Positions 27,769 to 37,337 of a DNA stretch of 64,000 bases are shown here, one piece after another. Under the pieces are notes generated by a model. The model searched no databases. It worked only from the letters and a program-made list of their open reading frames with translations, and had not been told where the DNA came from. This DNA is from an uncultured Gemmata sp. (GTDB taxonomy: Bacteria; Planctomycetota; Planctomycetia; Gemmatales; Gemmataceae), in NCBI GenBank assembly GCA_937924775.1, contig CALDUT010000005.1:1-64000 (forward strand). Reading direction: 5' to 3'. The translations under genes were made by a program, and so were the position numbers. Positions within the stretch are counted from its first letter, which is position 1; the number at the start of each line of letters is the position of its first letter.

Positions 27769-30255
27769 TCAGTCGATGTAAATGAATTCGTTACTCAAGA
27801 ACATGGCTCGCGTGAGGCTTTGCCACGCCTTGACCAGAATTTGGTCAGCCGGTGTCCCGTTCTTCATTAATTGGTGCTGGACCGCGGCGAGATATTCACG
27901 CGTGGCGCGAATGTCTTCGTCCGAAGGTAATCGCCCGTAGAGCAGTTCGTAGGCCCGTTGGATGCGGGCGGTGTCGTTTTCGGCCGCGCTGAGGATACGC
28001 TCGGTGAACCCTTTGGCTTGGGTGTGAACAAACGGATCATTCATCAGATACAGGGCTTGCAGCGGGGTGGTGCTGGTGCTGCGGCGTTCGGTACTAGCGT
28101 TGGTATCGGCTCCGTCGAACAAGCCGAAGAAGGGGTGGCGTTGCAACCGCTGCGTCATCACATACACGCTGCGTTTGTTGGTTTCATAAACGGCTTTGAA
28201 GGGGTTGTGTTGGGTGAAGTTCCACGTTCGCGGATCTGGGAAGGGGTGAGGACCGCCCGGTTCCCGGTCGAGTTGACCGCTGACGGCCAAGAGAGTGTCG
28301 CGAAGGCTTTCGGCATCCAACCGCCGCCTATTGAACTTCCACAGGTAGTCGTTGGTTGGGTCGATGCGGGCGTTGGCCGGGTTATCGGTACTGGCTTGTT
28401 GGTACGTTCGCGACAGCATGATCAGCCGGTGCATGGCTTTGATGCTCCACCGACGCTCCACAAACTCGCTGGCCAGCCAATCGAGCAGCTCCGGGTGTGT
28501 AGGCGGTAAACCCAGAACCCCGAAGTTGTTCGAAGTGGGAACGATTCCTTGGCCAAAGTGGTACTGCCAAATGCGGTTGACCATGACGCGAGCCGTCAGC
28601 GGGTTCTTCGGATCGGCGAGCCAATTCGCTAAGTGGAGCCGGCCGCTGCCCTTTTCCGTTTCCGGAAGTCGGTGGCCGCCGAGAACCTCGGGGAAGCCTC
28701 GTGGAACTTCCGGCCCCAGCCGCTCAGGATCGCCTTTGATGTGAACGCACGCGTTGCCAACCCGTTTTCTGCCTTCGTTTTTACCCTCAGTCACAGCGTA
28801 GGCGGTTTCATAGGGCCGCGGCGTTCGCGCGAAATCCTCACTCTCCTTCTGTGCGGCCTTAATTTTCTGCTTATAGCTAAGGATTTGCTTGTTGAGTTCG
28901 GCAATTACGGCTTTCTTCTCATCGTCGTTCGCGATTTTTTCCGCTTCGATCAACTTCTTCTCCGCCGCCTTCTTTTCGGCATCCAGTTGTTTGACACGAG
29001 CATCCAGTTCTTGTTGCTTAGCTGCCCGTTCTTTGTCGATGGTTGCAACCACGTCTGGTGGTGCCAGGGGGACGAAATCCCGTTGGACTTTATCCAATTC
29101 GATGCCGGGTCGCGGATAACGAGTGCTGCTGAAGAAGCCGTAGAGGGCGTAATAGTCGTGCTGTGTCAGGGGATCGAATTTGTGATCGTGGCAGCGGCAG
29201 CAGTGAATCGTGAGGGCGAGGAAGGTACGACCGAGGTTGTCGATCTGGTCTTCATATGTCAGATGCCATGGGTAGCGGGCATCTTCGTACGAGCCGAAGC
29301 GTTTTGTGTTAGCCAGATAGCCGGTGGCAATGATTTTCGCATAGCGGTCGGGTTCATCGGTGTAGGGCAGCAAATCGCCAGCGATTTGCTGGCGAATGAA
29401 TTCGTCGTAGGGCAGATCACGGTTGAAAGCGTCGATAATCCAGTTGCGGTATTTGTACATCTGCGGGATGGGGTAATCCGAGTTGTCGCCAGCGGTATCA
29501 GCATAGCGGATAACATCCATCCAGTGTCGGCCCCAGCGTTCACCATAAGCCGGGGAGGCTAAGAGCCGATCGACGACTTTGGCGAAGGCGTCCGGGGCCT
29601 CGTCTTTCAAAAAAGCCTCGATTTCTTCGGGGGTCGGTGGTAGGCCGGTCAGGTCGTAGGTCGCTCGCCGCAGGAGGGTGCGTTTGTCAGCGGGTAGGGA
29701 GGGTGTCAGTCCCTTTTCGCGGAGCTTGGCTTCGATGAAGTTGTCGATCGGGTTGATATGCCCACCATTGGTTACTGCCGGACGAATTACTGGTTTGAAT
29801 GACCAAAACTGCTTCGCTTGCTCCAAACTCATGCGACCGGTACTGACCGCGCTTCCATCCCGCGGATCGGGCGCACCCATCTTCACCCACGTTTCAAAGT
29901 CAGCAATCACTTCTGCCGGGAGCTTCTCCTGGGGAGGCATCGCCTCGGCCCCGTCTGCGTGACGGAGGGATTGGATCAATAGGCTTTTGGCAGGATTACC
30001 GGGCACAATCGCTGGGCCACTTACGCCGCCGCGACGCATCCCGTCGCGGCTGTCGAGCCGCAGTTCACCTTTCAGTTTCTTCGCTTCCGCGCTGTGGCAG
30101 GCGTAGCAATGTTTCACCAAGACCGGGCGGATTTTCTTTTCGAAAAATTCTACGCCTTCGGCGTCGGTCGTCCGTTGCGGAAGCGGCTTTTCTTGGGCCT
30201 TCGCCCAGGCGGCAGATACCACCAGAAACACCACAGCGAAGCGAGTCGGGATCAT
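27769..30255 (-). CDS. PSCyt1-DUF1549-DUF1553 protein
   Basis: This 828-residue exported protein has a signal peptide ([16 protein letters not shown]). A planctomycete cytochrome c-like PSCyt1 domain follows with the heme site CYACH and the later MPPQEKLP. The DUF1549 domain contains [15 protein letters not shown] and [21 protein letters not shown] charged coiled-coil insertion lies around residues 400-480 ([18 protein letters not shown]), and the C-terminal DUF1553 domain has [20 protein letters not shown] and [14 protein letters not shown]. It lies upstream of the DUF1501 gene on the same strand. Heme binding is predicted and the biological role is unknown. Confidence 0.93.
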   Translation of the reverse strand: MIPTRFAVVFLVVSAAWAKAQEKPLPQRTTDAEGVEFFEKKIRPVLVKHCYACHSAEAKKLKGELRLDSRDGMRRGGVSGPAIVPGNPAKSLLIQSLRHADGAEAMPPQEKLPAEVIADFETWVKMGAPDPRDGSAVSTGRMSLEQAKQFWSFKPVIRPAVTNGGHINPIDNFIEAKLREKGLTPSLPADKRTLLRRATYDLTGLPPTPEEIEAFLKDEAPDAFAKVVDRLLASPAYGERWGRHWMDVIRYADTAGDNSDYPIPQMYKYRNWIIDAFNRDLPYDEFIRQQIAGDLLPYTDEPDRYAKIIATGYLANTKRFGSYEDARYPWHLTYEDQIDNLGRTFLALTIHCCRCHDHKFDPLTQHDYYALYGFFSSTRYPRPGIELDKVQRDFVPLAPPDVVATIDKERAAKQQELDARVKQLDAEKKAAEKKLIEAEKIANDDEKKAVIAELNKQILSYKQKIKAAQKESEDFARTPRPYETAYAVTEGKNEGRKRVGNACVHIKGDPERLGPEVPRGFPEVLGGHRLPETEKGSGRLHLANWLADPKNPLTARVMVNRIWQYHFGQGIVPTSNNFGVLGLPPTHPELLDWLASEFVERRWSIKAMHRLIMLSRTYQQASTDNPANARIDPTNDYLWKFNRRRLDAESLRDTLLAVSGQLDREPGGPHPFPDPRTWNFTQHNPFKAVYETNKRSVYVMTQRLQRHPFFGLFDGADTNASTERRSTSTTPLQALYLMNDPFVHTQAKGFTERILSAAENDTARIQRAYELLYGRLPSDEDIRATREYLAAVQHQLMKNGTPADQILVKAWQSLTRAMFLSNEFIYID

Positions 30256-30431
30256 GGGTGCGATTCCGGGAGGGCATGCCAGTTATTCCCCTCTGACATC
30301 TTAACGGACTTTTTACCCAACGGGAAGCCGGTATGTGCAACGCCCTTCCGATACCGCTTACCTGAGGAATTGTCTTGGCGAAAACTGACTGGATCAGCAG
30401 GATAATACTCATCTGAGGGGAGCTATCGTAC

Positions 30432-31109
30432 ATGAGTAAGACCATCGTCATCACTGGGGCCACACGCGGGCTGGGGCGGGCACTCGTTGCGGAGTTCGCA
30501 GCCGCCGGGCATACCGTGATCGGATGTGGACGAAACTCCGCGCATGTCCAAAAACTGTGCAGTCAATACCCGCGACCGCACCACTTCGCGGTCGTTGATG
30601 TGGCCGATGCCGCCGCCGTCGAGGCTTGGGCCCGGCAGGTCTTGCAGGAGTATTCGCCCCCCGATTTGCTCATCAACAACGCCGCGTTGATGAACACGCC
30701 GGCACCACTGTGGGAAAATCCCCTGGAGGAATTTTCAGCGGTGATTGATGTGAACATCAAAGGAGTCTTCCATGTGATTCGGGCCTTTGTTCCGGCAATG
30801 GTGAAACGGAAACGCGGGGTGATCGTCAACCTTTCGAGCGGCTGGGGGCGGAGTACCTCGCCCGAGGTGGCCCCGTACTGTGCCACCAAATACGCCATCG
30901 AAGGCTTAACGCTCGCGTTAGCTCAGGAATTACCCGTCGGAATGGCTGCGATTCCGCTCAATCCGGGTATCATCGATACCGACATGCTCCGCCAGGCATG
31001 GGCCGACGGAGCCAGCCGTTTCCCCAAACCGGAACAGTGGGCTCAGAAAGCCGCCCCGTTTTTGCTCGCCCTCGGGGCCCAAGAGAATGGCCGCTCGCTG
31101 ACCGTTTAG
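30432..31109 (+). CDS. Short-chain dehydrogenase/reductase
   Basis: This 225-residue classical SDR has TGATRGLGRALVAEFA for cofactor binding, DVADAAAVEAWA, NNAA, and the catalytic Ser in NLSSGWGRSTS. YCATK holds Tyr and Lys, and NPGIIDTDML follows. The substrate is unknown. A GGGGAGC site lies before ATG 30432. It diverges from the DUF1549 gene and is followed 73 bases later by the next plus-strand gene. Confidence 0.88.
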   Translation: MSKTIVITGATRGLGRALVAEFAAAGHTVIGCGRNSAHVQKLCSQYPRPHHFAVVDVADAAAVEAWARQVLQEYSPPDLLINNAALMNTPAPLWENPLEEFSAVIDVNIKGVFHVIRAFVPAMVKRKRGVIVNLSSGWGRSTSPEVAPYCATKYAIEGLTLALAQELPVGMAAIPLNPGIIDTDMLRQAWADGASRFPKPEQWAQKAAPFLLALGAQENGRSLTV

Positions 31110-31182
31110 CGGAAGATTCCGAAGGGTTCGTCGGCCGAGGGTGATCCCCACACGGAACAGTTATCGTTGGAGAAGAAAATTC

Positions 31183-32358
31183 ATGCCGCTCAAGAAAGTG
31201 GCCGCGATTGCCACAGAATATCGCCGGTGGTCGCACGCCGATGTGATTCTCCGCAACCTACTCGACGGTTACCCCGACGGGCAGAGACCCAATCTCGAAC
31301 TCGTGTCGCTCTACACCGATCAGGTGCCCAAAAACGATATGAGCCGGGAGTTGGCGAAAAAGCATGGTTTCCGTCTGTGTGACACTATTGCCGAGGCCCT
31401 CACGCTCGGGGGTAAAACCCTCGCGGTCGACGGAGTACTATCGATCGGCGAACATGGTGATTACCCCGATAACGAAATCGGTCAGAAACTGTACCCGCGA
31501 CGGCGATTCTTTGCGGAAATCTGTACAGTTTTTGAACAATCTCGGAAATCCGCTCCGGTTTTTAATGATAAGCACCTCGCGGCCACCTGGGAAGACGCAT
31601 ATTGGATGTACGAACGGGCCGCGAAACTGATGGTCCCGCTGTTGGCGGGTTCCTCCATCCCCGTGACCTGGCGCAAGCCCCATCTGGTGTTGCCCAAGGA
31701 TTGTGAACTCGTGGGGGCCATTCAGATCGGTTATGGCCCGCTCGAAGGTTATGGTTTCCATGCTCTGGAAGGCTTGCAGTGTATGGTCGAACGGCGGCGG
31801 GGAGGGGAAACCGGTGTTAGGGCCGTCACCTGTCACACCGGCTCCGCCATGTGGGATTGTTTGGACAAACACAATTGGACGGCGGCGGTGCTCGAAGCAG
31901 CGTTGAAGCGGATCCCGGCCCACGCCAAGTCCGACATTCGGGAAGCGACTGTGAAAGCGAAAGACGCCGCCACCTTCGAGATCGAATACCGCGACGGCTT
32001 GCGGGCGTTTGTGGTGATGCCCAATCCGTGGGTGTATGAAGGCGACGGGGGAGCGTTCGTTTTTTCAGGGCTCCGCCACGGGCAAAAAGAACCCGACGCC
32101 TGCCAGTTCTACTTGCAACAACCCGATCCCTTCGCCCACTTTGCCGAGCTAACCAAAGCCATCGACGCGCTCATCACCACTGGCCATGCTCCCTATCCGG
32201 TCGAGCGTACGCTTCTCACAACGGGTATTCTCGATGCCGCCATGAACAGTCGTCATCGTTCTGGGCGGCGTATCGAAACACCCCATCTCAAAATCTCCTA
32301 CAAACCCAGCGCGTGGGGGCCGGCGACCGGAGAGATCCCCCGACCGCGTAAGAAATGA
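31183..32358 (+). CDS. Conserved planctomycete protein, Rossmann-like, unknown function
   Basis: The protein is 391 residues from ATG 31183 (an upstream in-frame ATG at 31141 is possible). The N-terminus KKVAAIATEYRRWSHADVI resembles the first strand and helix of a Gfo/Idh/MocA-like fold. YTDQVPKNDMSRELAKKHGF and VDGVLSIGEHGDYPDNEIGQ follow. No signal peptide is seen. I recognise the pattern from planctomycete genomes as an uncharacterised family, and no catalytic residues can be assigned. Confidence 0.7.
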   Translation: MPLKKVAAIATEYRRWSHADVILRNLLDGYPDGQRPNLELVSLYTDQVPKNDMSRELAKKHGFRLCDTIAEALTLGGKTLAVDGVLSIGEHGDYPDNEIGQKLYPRRRFFAEICTVFEQSRKSAPVFNDKHLAATWEDAYWMYERAAKLMVPLLAGSSIPVTWRKPHLVLPKDCELVGAIQIGYGPLEGYGFHALEGLQCMVERRRGGETGVRAVTCHTGSAMWDCLDKHNWTAAVLEAALKRIPAHAKSDIREATVKAKDAATFEIEYRDGLRAFVVMPNPWVYEGDGGAFVFSGLRHGQKEPDACQFYLQQPDPFAHFAELTKAIDALITTGHAPYPVERTLLTTGILDAAMNSRHRSGRRIETPHLKISYKPSAWGPATGEIPRPRKK

Positions 32359-32430
32359 GGGTTCGGAAACCGTTCTGAGTTCTTTCACCAGTGTTGAGTC
32401 GCTCGACTTTCCCAGAATTCACCTTGGACA

Positions 32431-33687
32431 TTATTCGTGGATGATGCGAACCACCCCTTTACGCCACAGTTCATCGATGAGTTTCTTCATTTCCGCCTCA
32501 GTGAGGGCTTCATTGAGTTTGTCGCGGATTTTGGCTTGGACTTTGTGGTCGAAAGGCAAAAGACCGGCGTAGTCGCGTTCGACCACTTTGACGATGTGAT
32601 AGCCGGTGGGGGTGGTGATGATGTCGCTGATTTGTCCCGGTTTCAGCGACCAGACCGTCGGGGCGACATCGGCGGGGAGAATTTCGCCCTCTTTTTCTCC
32701 CAACCCGAAGCCGCCTTGCCCCGCGGCACTGCCGTTATCGTACTTCTTCGATAATTCTGCGAAATCCGCACCCTTGCGGGCTGCCTGGAGAATGGCTTCG
32801 GCGTGTTGGTAAGCCACCTGAGGCGATGGATGCCGCGATAGCGAAATGAAGATGTGCTGCCATTTCACCCGATCTGGCACACGGAATTCATCTGTGTGTT
32901 GATCGTAGTAGTTGCGGATTTCCGCCAAACTGACCCGGCGACCTTTTTCCTTGAGCATGCTTTGAATGAATTGCTGGGCCATGAACTGCCGTTCGAGCTG
33001 TCGGCGTAATACCGGCAAGGTGAGAGCTTGAATCCGTAGCCATGTGGCGAATTCTTCGTCAGATTCCAGTTTGAACATCCGGCGAATTTCGCGAATCTGC
33101 CGGTCGGTGGCTTCTACCGCGGCCTCGCGGAGTTCATCCAGAACCTGAGTTTTGCCCACTTTGCGTAATTTGGTTGAGAGTTCGTCGAGAATCAGTTCAC
33201 GTTCAATCAGCCGGCGGAGCGATTGGTTGTACAATTCCCGCAGTTTGGCTTCGCGGGCTGGTCCATCGAGCAGTGCCAATTCCCGATACTGCTGCCACAC
33301 CGATTCCATCACTTCTTTGTCGGTGATGACGTTGTTTTGGCCAACCACCGCCACAACTCGGACCCGGGGTGTACTGTTTTTGATCAGCTCGGCAGCGGTG
33401 TCGATGCTCTTCAAACCACTGAAACTCGCCGGAACGACCTCCCTGGACTTTGTGGGTGACACGGGTTGGCCCATCACCACGGTTGTTGCGTCAAGACTTC
33501 CAGCGGAGGGTGGGCTGGGTACCTGCGGCGGCTGCCCGTTTGGCGGTGGAGGCGGTACAGGAGCCCAGGGGTCGCTTGGTATCTGCCCCCGCGAGTGGAG
33601 AGCGTGCGAATCCGCTTGGCAGCCGGTGATGGCTGCAACGGCCAGAATTAACACCGGCCAACGGCGCCGCGGCTTCGTGGCATCCAT
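32431..33687 (-). CDS. Parvulin-type peptidyl-prolyl isomerase, lipoprotein
   Basis: The protein is 418 residues from ATG 33687, with a lipoprotein signal ending in VAAITGC. A Pro-rich stretch follows (APVPPPPPNGQPPQVPSPPS). A SurA-like chaperone region is helical (EVMESVWQQYRELALL, IERELILDELSTKLRK). The parvulin domain carries VKWQHIFISLSRHPSPQVAY, FAELSKKYDNGSAAGQGGFG and KPGQISDIITTPTGYHIVKV. It likely helps fold envelope proteins. A second PpiC-type gene lies 2 kb away at 35767. Confidence 0.88.
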   Translation of the reverse strand: MDATKPRRRWPVLILAVAAITGCQADSHALHSRGQIPSDPWAPVPPPPPNGQPPQVPSPPSAGSLDATTVVMGQPVSPTKSREVVPASFSGLKSIDTAAELIKNSTPRVRVVAVVGQNNVITDKEVMESVWQQYRELALLDGPAREAKLRELYNQSLRRLIERELILDELSTKLRKVGKTQVLDELREAAVEATDRQIREIRRMFKLESDEEFATWLRIQALTLPVLRRQLERQFMAQQFIQSMLKEKGRRVSLAEIRNYYDQHTDEFRVPDRVKWQHIFISLSRHPSPQVAYQHAEAILQAARKGADFAELSKKYDNGSAAGQGGFGLGEKEGEILPADVAPTVWSLKPGQISDIITTPTGYHIVKVVERDYAGLLPFDHKVQAKIRDKLNEALTEAEMKKLIDELWRKGVVRIIHE

Positions 33688-33915
33688 GCCTACCCTCACA
33701 CGCGAAATCAAACAGGTGTGGCTGCGAGGCTATATCGTCGCGGCTCCCAACGTGCAAGATCGGACAACCACCAGGGAGTTGAAAGTCAGGGCCCAAACGC
33801 GGCGATCCGAGGGGGTTGCTCGGTTTTCCATCCCTTTGCGAGATGCGTTGACACGACCGCCTGGTTGTGTATTACTCTGGCGCCTACAACCGACATTCAC
33901 CAACCCCCCGCACGG

Positions 33916-34557
33916 ATGCAAACTGGGTATCGATGGTTTTTGGGCACGTTCGTTGTGGCGGTCGTTTTCGGCCCGCCCGTGGCCCTCTATCGCGCCCAAT
34001 ACATTCACACCAAACGCTTCCGCGAGGTCGAACCGGGGCGATTCTACCGCTCGGGACAGATGACCGAAGCCGGATTTCGCGAGATTATCACACGATTCGG
34101 CATCAAAACCGTCGTCAATCTGCAACACGAAGAACCGGATCCGCTACTGATCGACCACTGGTTAGGCCAACCCACCATCCGCGAAAGCGAATTGTGCCAG
34201 CACTTGGGCGTCCGGTATGTTCTGCTCACCCCCGACATTCTCCCCCCGGGGAATACCGTGGACCGCGAACCCCCGGTCGTGTGGGAATGGCTCCAGATTC
34301 TCGACGACGAAGCCAACTACCCGCTGTTGGTTCACTGCAAGGCCGGATTGCACCGGACAGGGCGGCTGACAGCGATTTACCGGATGGAATACCACGGCTG
34401 GTCGGTGGCCGAAGCGATCCGCGAACTGCGCGATAACGGCTATGGGTTTAGCGCGGCCACCGATCGCGATGACTTCATCATCCAATTCATTCAGAACTAC
34501 AAGCCACGCGGGCGAGTCCATTCGCGAACTCACGCTACCGGAGGCTCGCAACCATGA
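33916..34557 (+). CDS. Tyrosine/dual-specificity phosphatase-like protein
   Basis: The protein is 213 residues from ATG 33916. A longer frame from 33718 has no family-like residues. One N-terminal membrane helix (WFLGTFVVAVVFGPPVALY) precedes a phosphatase domain: VEPGRFYRSGQM, FGIKTVVNLQHEEPDP, and the signature LLVHCKAGLHRTGRLTAIYR, a CX5R loop with Cys and Arg in place. It probably dephosphorylates proteins at the membrane. The stop overlaps the start of the LptF/G-type permease gene by 4 bases, so the two are made together. Confidence 0.88.
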   Translation: MQTGYRWFLGTFVVAVVFGPPVALYRAQYIHTKRFREVEPGRFYRSGQMTEAGFREIITRFGIKTVVNLQHEEPDPLLIDHWLGQPTIRESELCQHLGVRYVLLTPDILPPGNTVDREPPVVWEWLQILDDEANYPLLVHCKAGLHRTGRLTAIYRMEYHGWSVAEAIRELRDNGYGFSAATDRDDFIIQFIQNYKPRGRVHSRTHATGGSQP

Positions 34558-35654
34558 TCACCACCGTGGACCGGATGTTTTTGTGGACATTCTTCCGATC
34601 GTTCTTCATCGTTCTCGTGAGCATCTTGTCGTTATTTATTGTGATCGATTTATTTACACATCTCGACGATTTTGTGAGTAAAGCGGGGGGGGTCCAAGCC
34701 TCCCTGCAACGGATCACCACCTACTACATGAACCGCATTCCCGAATGGTTCGACTTGCTTGGCAATTTCATCACACTGATCGCCGCGGCCTTCAGCGTAT
34801 CGTGGATTCAACGCAACAATGAGTTGTTGCCACTTCTGTCCGCGGGAATTCCCACACGGCGGGCCGTTCGTCCAATCCTGATTGGGGCAGCTCTGACACT
34901 GACATTAGGGCCTTTGAATCAGCAATACGTCATTCCCGAAATCGCAGATGAATTAATGAAACAACGCGATGACCCCGAGGGGGAACGGGCTCAGGTGCTG
35001 ATGGGGGCTTACGACCGCAGCGGTATCCACATCGAAGGTTATGCCGGGTATCGTAAAGATAAAAAAGTCAGCCGGATGAGTATTACATTCCCCGAAACTT
35101 CACCCAGCGGCATGATTCACATGACCGCTCAAGAAGCTTTCTATGTGCCCAAAAGTGAGAACCCGCTTTCGGGCGGCTGGATGCTGGTAGGTACCAATCC
35201 GCTGTCCTTCGAGGGCCCCCTGCCGACCAACCTGGTGGCTCTGGGTACTGGGCGGTTTTTCTTGAAAGTGGAAGACGCCGACTATGACGCGGTGTGCCGC
35301 GGCGGATCGTGGTACGTTCACGCGTCGACCACGGAGCTGCGCGAAATGCTGGTCGATCCCGAACCGCGCCGCCGGGGCAAAATGGCCGTGTTGTTTCATA
35401 CTCGCATCACCCGGCCGTTGGTTGGAGCTCTGATGGTGTTGTTGGGCGTTTCGGTGATTTTGTGGAACCCCAATCGCCATGTGTTTATCAGCGCCGGGTT
35501 GTGCCTGGCCGTGGCCGCGGCTTTGGGGTTGTTCACGTTATTGTCGAAATATTTGGGCGATCAGGATATTTTGTCGGCTCCGTTGGCGGCGTGGTTGCCG
35601 GTGATTGTCTTCGGCCCCCCGGCCCTCGTCGCGTTCGATTCGATTCACACCTAG
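34554..35654 (+). CDS. LptF/LptG family permease
   Basis: This 366-residue protein is a YjgP/YjgQ (LptF/G) family membrane protein. N-terminal helices include FRSFFIVLVSILSLFIVIDL and FDLLGNFITLIAAAFSVSWI, with the typical NNELLPLLSAGI and RRAVRPILIGAAL. A soluble periplasmic middle follows, then C-terminal helices (RPLVGALMVLLGVSVILW, HVFISAGLCLAVAAALGLF). In other bacteria the LptBFG transporter moves lipopolysaccharide to the outer membrane. It overlaps the phosphatase gene. Confidence 0.88.
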   Translation: MITTVDRMFLWTFFRSFFIVLVSILSLFIVIDLFTHLDDFVSKAGGVQASLQRITTYYMNRIPEWFDLLGNFITLIAAAFSVSWIQRNNELLPLLSAGIPTRRAVRPILIGAALTLTLGPLNQQYVIPEIADELMKQRDDPEGERAQVLMGAYDRSGIHIEGYAGYRKDKKVSRMSITFPETSPSGMIHMTAQEAFYVPKSENPLSGGWMLVGTNPLSFEGPLPTNLVALGTGRFFLKVEDADYDAVCRGGSWYVHASTTELREMLVDPEPRRRGKMAVLFHTRITRPLVGALMVLLGVSVILWNPNRHVFISAGLCLAVAAALGLFTLLSKYLGDQDILSAPLAAWLPVIVFGPPALVAFDSIHT

Positions 35655-35766
35655 GTTCTCTTGACACAGTCGCGAGAGTCGCTATCACCAGCGACCTTTG
35701 ATACGGGTGGCTCGTGCGCTCATGGGGGATGAACCGGCTGCCCGCACCGCATGGAGGAATGCCGTT

Positions 35767-36822
35767 ATGCGAAAATTCAGTCGCGGGGTTGCGGCCCTGA
35801 TTCTCGGTTCGGCTTTGGCCGCGACGCTCCACGCCCAACAGCCCGCGCCGCCCGTTCCGCCGGCCGCCGCTGAAACCCGTCCCACAGGAAACGCGGCCAT
35901 CGTCAATGGTCAGCCCATTCCCGAAGTGGCTGTTTATCGGGCCCTGCGGCAATTCCCAGAACAGCACAAGGAGATGGCCCGCAAGGAAATCCTGGCGCAT
36001 CTCATCGAAAATGCCTTGATCGACCAGTACCTCAAAGCCATCAACATCACCGTGGAGGAAAAAGAGGTCGATAAAATCATTGACGACCTGAAAAAAGAAC
36101 TGGCGCAAGTGAAAAAAGACTACCTCAAAGAACTCGAGGCGATGATGCTCACGGAACAGGAGTTTCGGACCGAAGTCGCAGCGCAAATGAAGTGGGAGAA
36201 GTTCGTGGAAAAGCAAGGAACCGATGCGGAACTGAAAAAACTCTTTGACAGCAACCCGGATGTCTTCGATGGCACCATGGTTCGGGCCCGGCACATTCTG
36301 ATGACACCGGGTAACGACGAAGCCAAACAAAAAGAAGCGGCCGGCAAGCTCCGGGGTATCAAACAAGTCATCGAGCAAGAAGCAGCCAAGGCTGTCGCGG
36401 CGCTGCCAGCCACGGCGACTGCTCTGGAAAAAGAACAAGCTCGAGCCAACAAGATCGATGAATTGTTTGCCGCCTATGCCAAAGAATACTCGGTTTGCCC
36501 CTCGAAGAAGGATGGTGGTGATCTCAACTTCTTCCCGCGGGCCGGGGCGATGGTGGAACCGTTTGCTAAGGCTGCGTTCGCCCTCAAACCCTACGAAATG
36601 AGCGATGTGGTCGCGACGGAATTTGGCTATCACCTCATTCTGGTCACCAATCGTCGCCAGGGGACGCCCAAAAAATTCGAAGATGTGAAAGAAGATGTTC
36701 GCATGTTGTACGCCATGCGCTTGCGAGAAGCCGTCGTGGCACAAATGAAGCCCAAAGCGCAAATTACCATCACCCCACCCAATCCGCCGGCGCAGCCCGC
36801 CAATTTTCCGGCCCCCAAATAA
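35767..36822 (+). CDS. Secreted parvulin-type peptidyl-prolyl isomerase
   Basis: The protein is 351 residues from ATG 35767, with a signal peptide (GVAALILGSALAATLHAQ). A helical SurA-like N-domain follows (NAAIVNGQPIPEVAVYRALR, NALIDQYLKAINITVEEKEV). The parvulin domain has VRARHILMTPGNDEA, AKEYSVCPSKKDGGDLNFFP, MVEPFAKAAFALKPYEMSDV and EFGYHLILVTNRRQ. It isomerises prolyl bonds and assists folding outside the cytoplasm. A Lys/Glu-rich insertion sits inside the parvulin domain (residues about 180-225). Confidence 0.9.
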   Translation: MRKFSRGVAALILGSALAATLHAQQPAPPVPPAAAETRPTGNAAIVNGQPIPEVAVYRALRQFPEQHKEMARKEILAHLIENALIDQYLKAINITVEEKEVDKIIDDLKKELAQVKKDYLKELEAMMLTEQEFRTEVAAQMKWEKFVEKQGTDAELKKLFDSNPDVFDGTMVRARHILMTPGNDEAKQKEAAGKLRGIKQVIEQEAAKAVAALPATATALEKEQARANKIDELFAAYAKEYSVCPSKKDGGDLNFFPRAGAMVEPFAKAAFALKPYEMSDVVATEFGYHLILVTNRRQGTPKKFEDVKEDVRMLYAMRLREAVVAQMKPKAQITITPPNPPAQPANFPAPK

Positions 36823-36906
36823 CACAGTCTGATGGTATTCGCCTACAATAGCCCCGGGCTCGCGGAAAGTACCCTCCGCGAGCCTTGCACCTTCCAACGA
36901 TGTCGC

Positions 36907-37332
36907 ATGTATACCGTTCTTTTGCTCATTGCATCTAATACTTTCATGACCATTGCATGGTATGGGCATCTCAAGTATAAAGAGAAGCCGCTGTATGCCG
37001 CCATTCTCGTCAGCTGGCTGATAGCATTGCCAGAATATGCATTGCAAGTGCCGGCCAACCGCTTGGGCCACAAAACCTTCACCGCCACACAATTGAAAGT
37101 GATGCAGGAGGCGATTTCGCTGAGCGTATTTCTCGTATTTGCGTGGCTGTATTTTGGCGAAGCTCCAACGTGGCGGGCGGCGGTGGCCTTCGTACTCATC
37201 ACGATAGCCGTGGCCTTGATCCGGGCGGATGGATCGGCGGAAAAGCCCCAGCTGCAGCGGCTGCAGGCCGGGTCCGCCGCATGGAACCGGGCGGTCGTCC
37301 AGTCTGTTCAAAAAGTGGACAAGTGTTCCTAA
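36907..37332 (+). CDS. DUF486 family membrane protein
   Basis: The protein is 141 residues from ATG 36907. It has four membrane helices (YTVLLLIASNTFMTIAWYGH, LYAAILVSWLIALPEYALQV, EAISLSVFLVFAWLYFGEAP, and AAVAFVLITIAVALI), with the DUF486 signature NRLGHKTFTATQLKVMQE. The family is related to small drug/metabolite transporters and has no established function. The last 35 residues form a short charged tail. Confidence 0.88.
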   Translation: MYTVLLLIASNTFMTIAWYGHLKYKEKPLYAAILVSWLIALPEYALQVPANRLGHKTFTATQLKVMQEAISLSVFLVFAWLYFGEAPTWRAAVAFVLITIAVALIRADGSAEKPQLQRLQAGSAAWNRAVVQSVQKVDKCS

Positions 37333-37337
37333 GTTCC

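Noticed and set aside
28633-29562. 309-residue plus-strand frame
   Set aside because: It is antisense to the DUF1549/DUF1553 gene and is a shadow of it.
35533-37311. 592-residue minus-strand frame
   Set aside because: It lies opposite a peptidyl-prolyl isomerase gene and a DUF486 gene that have signal or membrane segments and family motifs. The frame itself has none.
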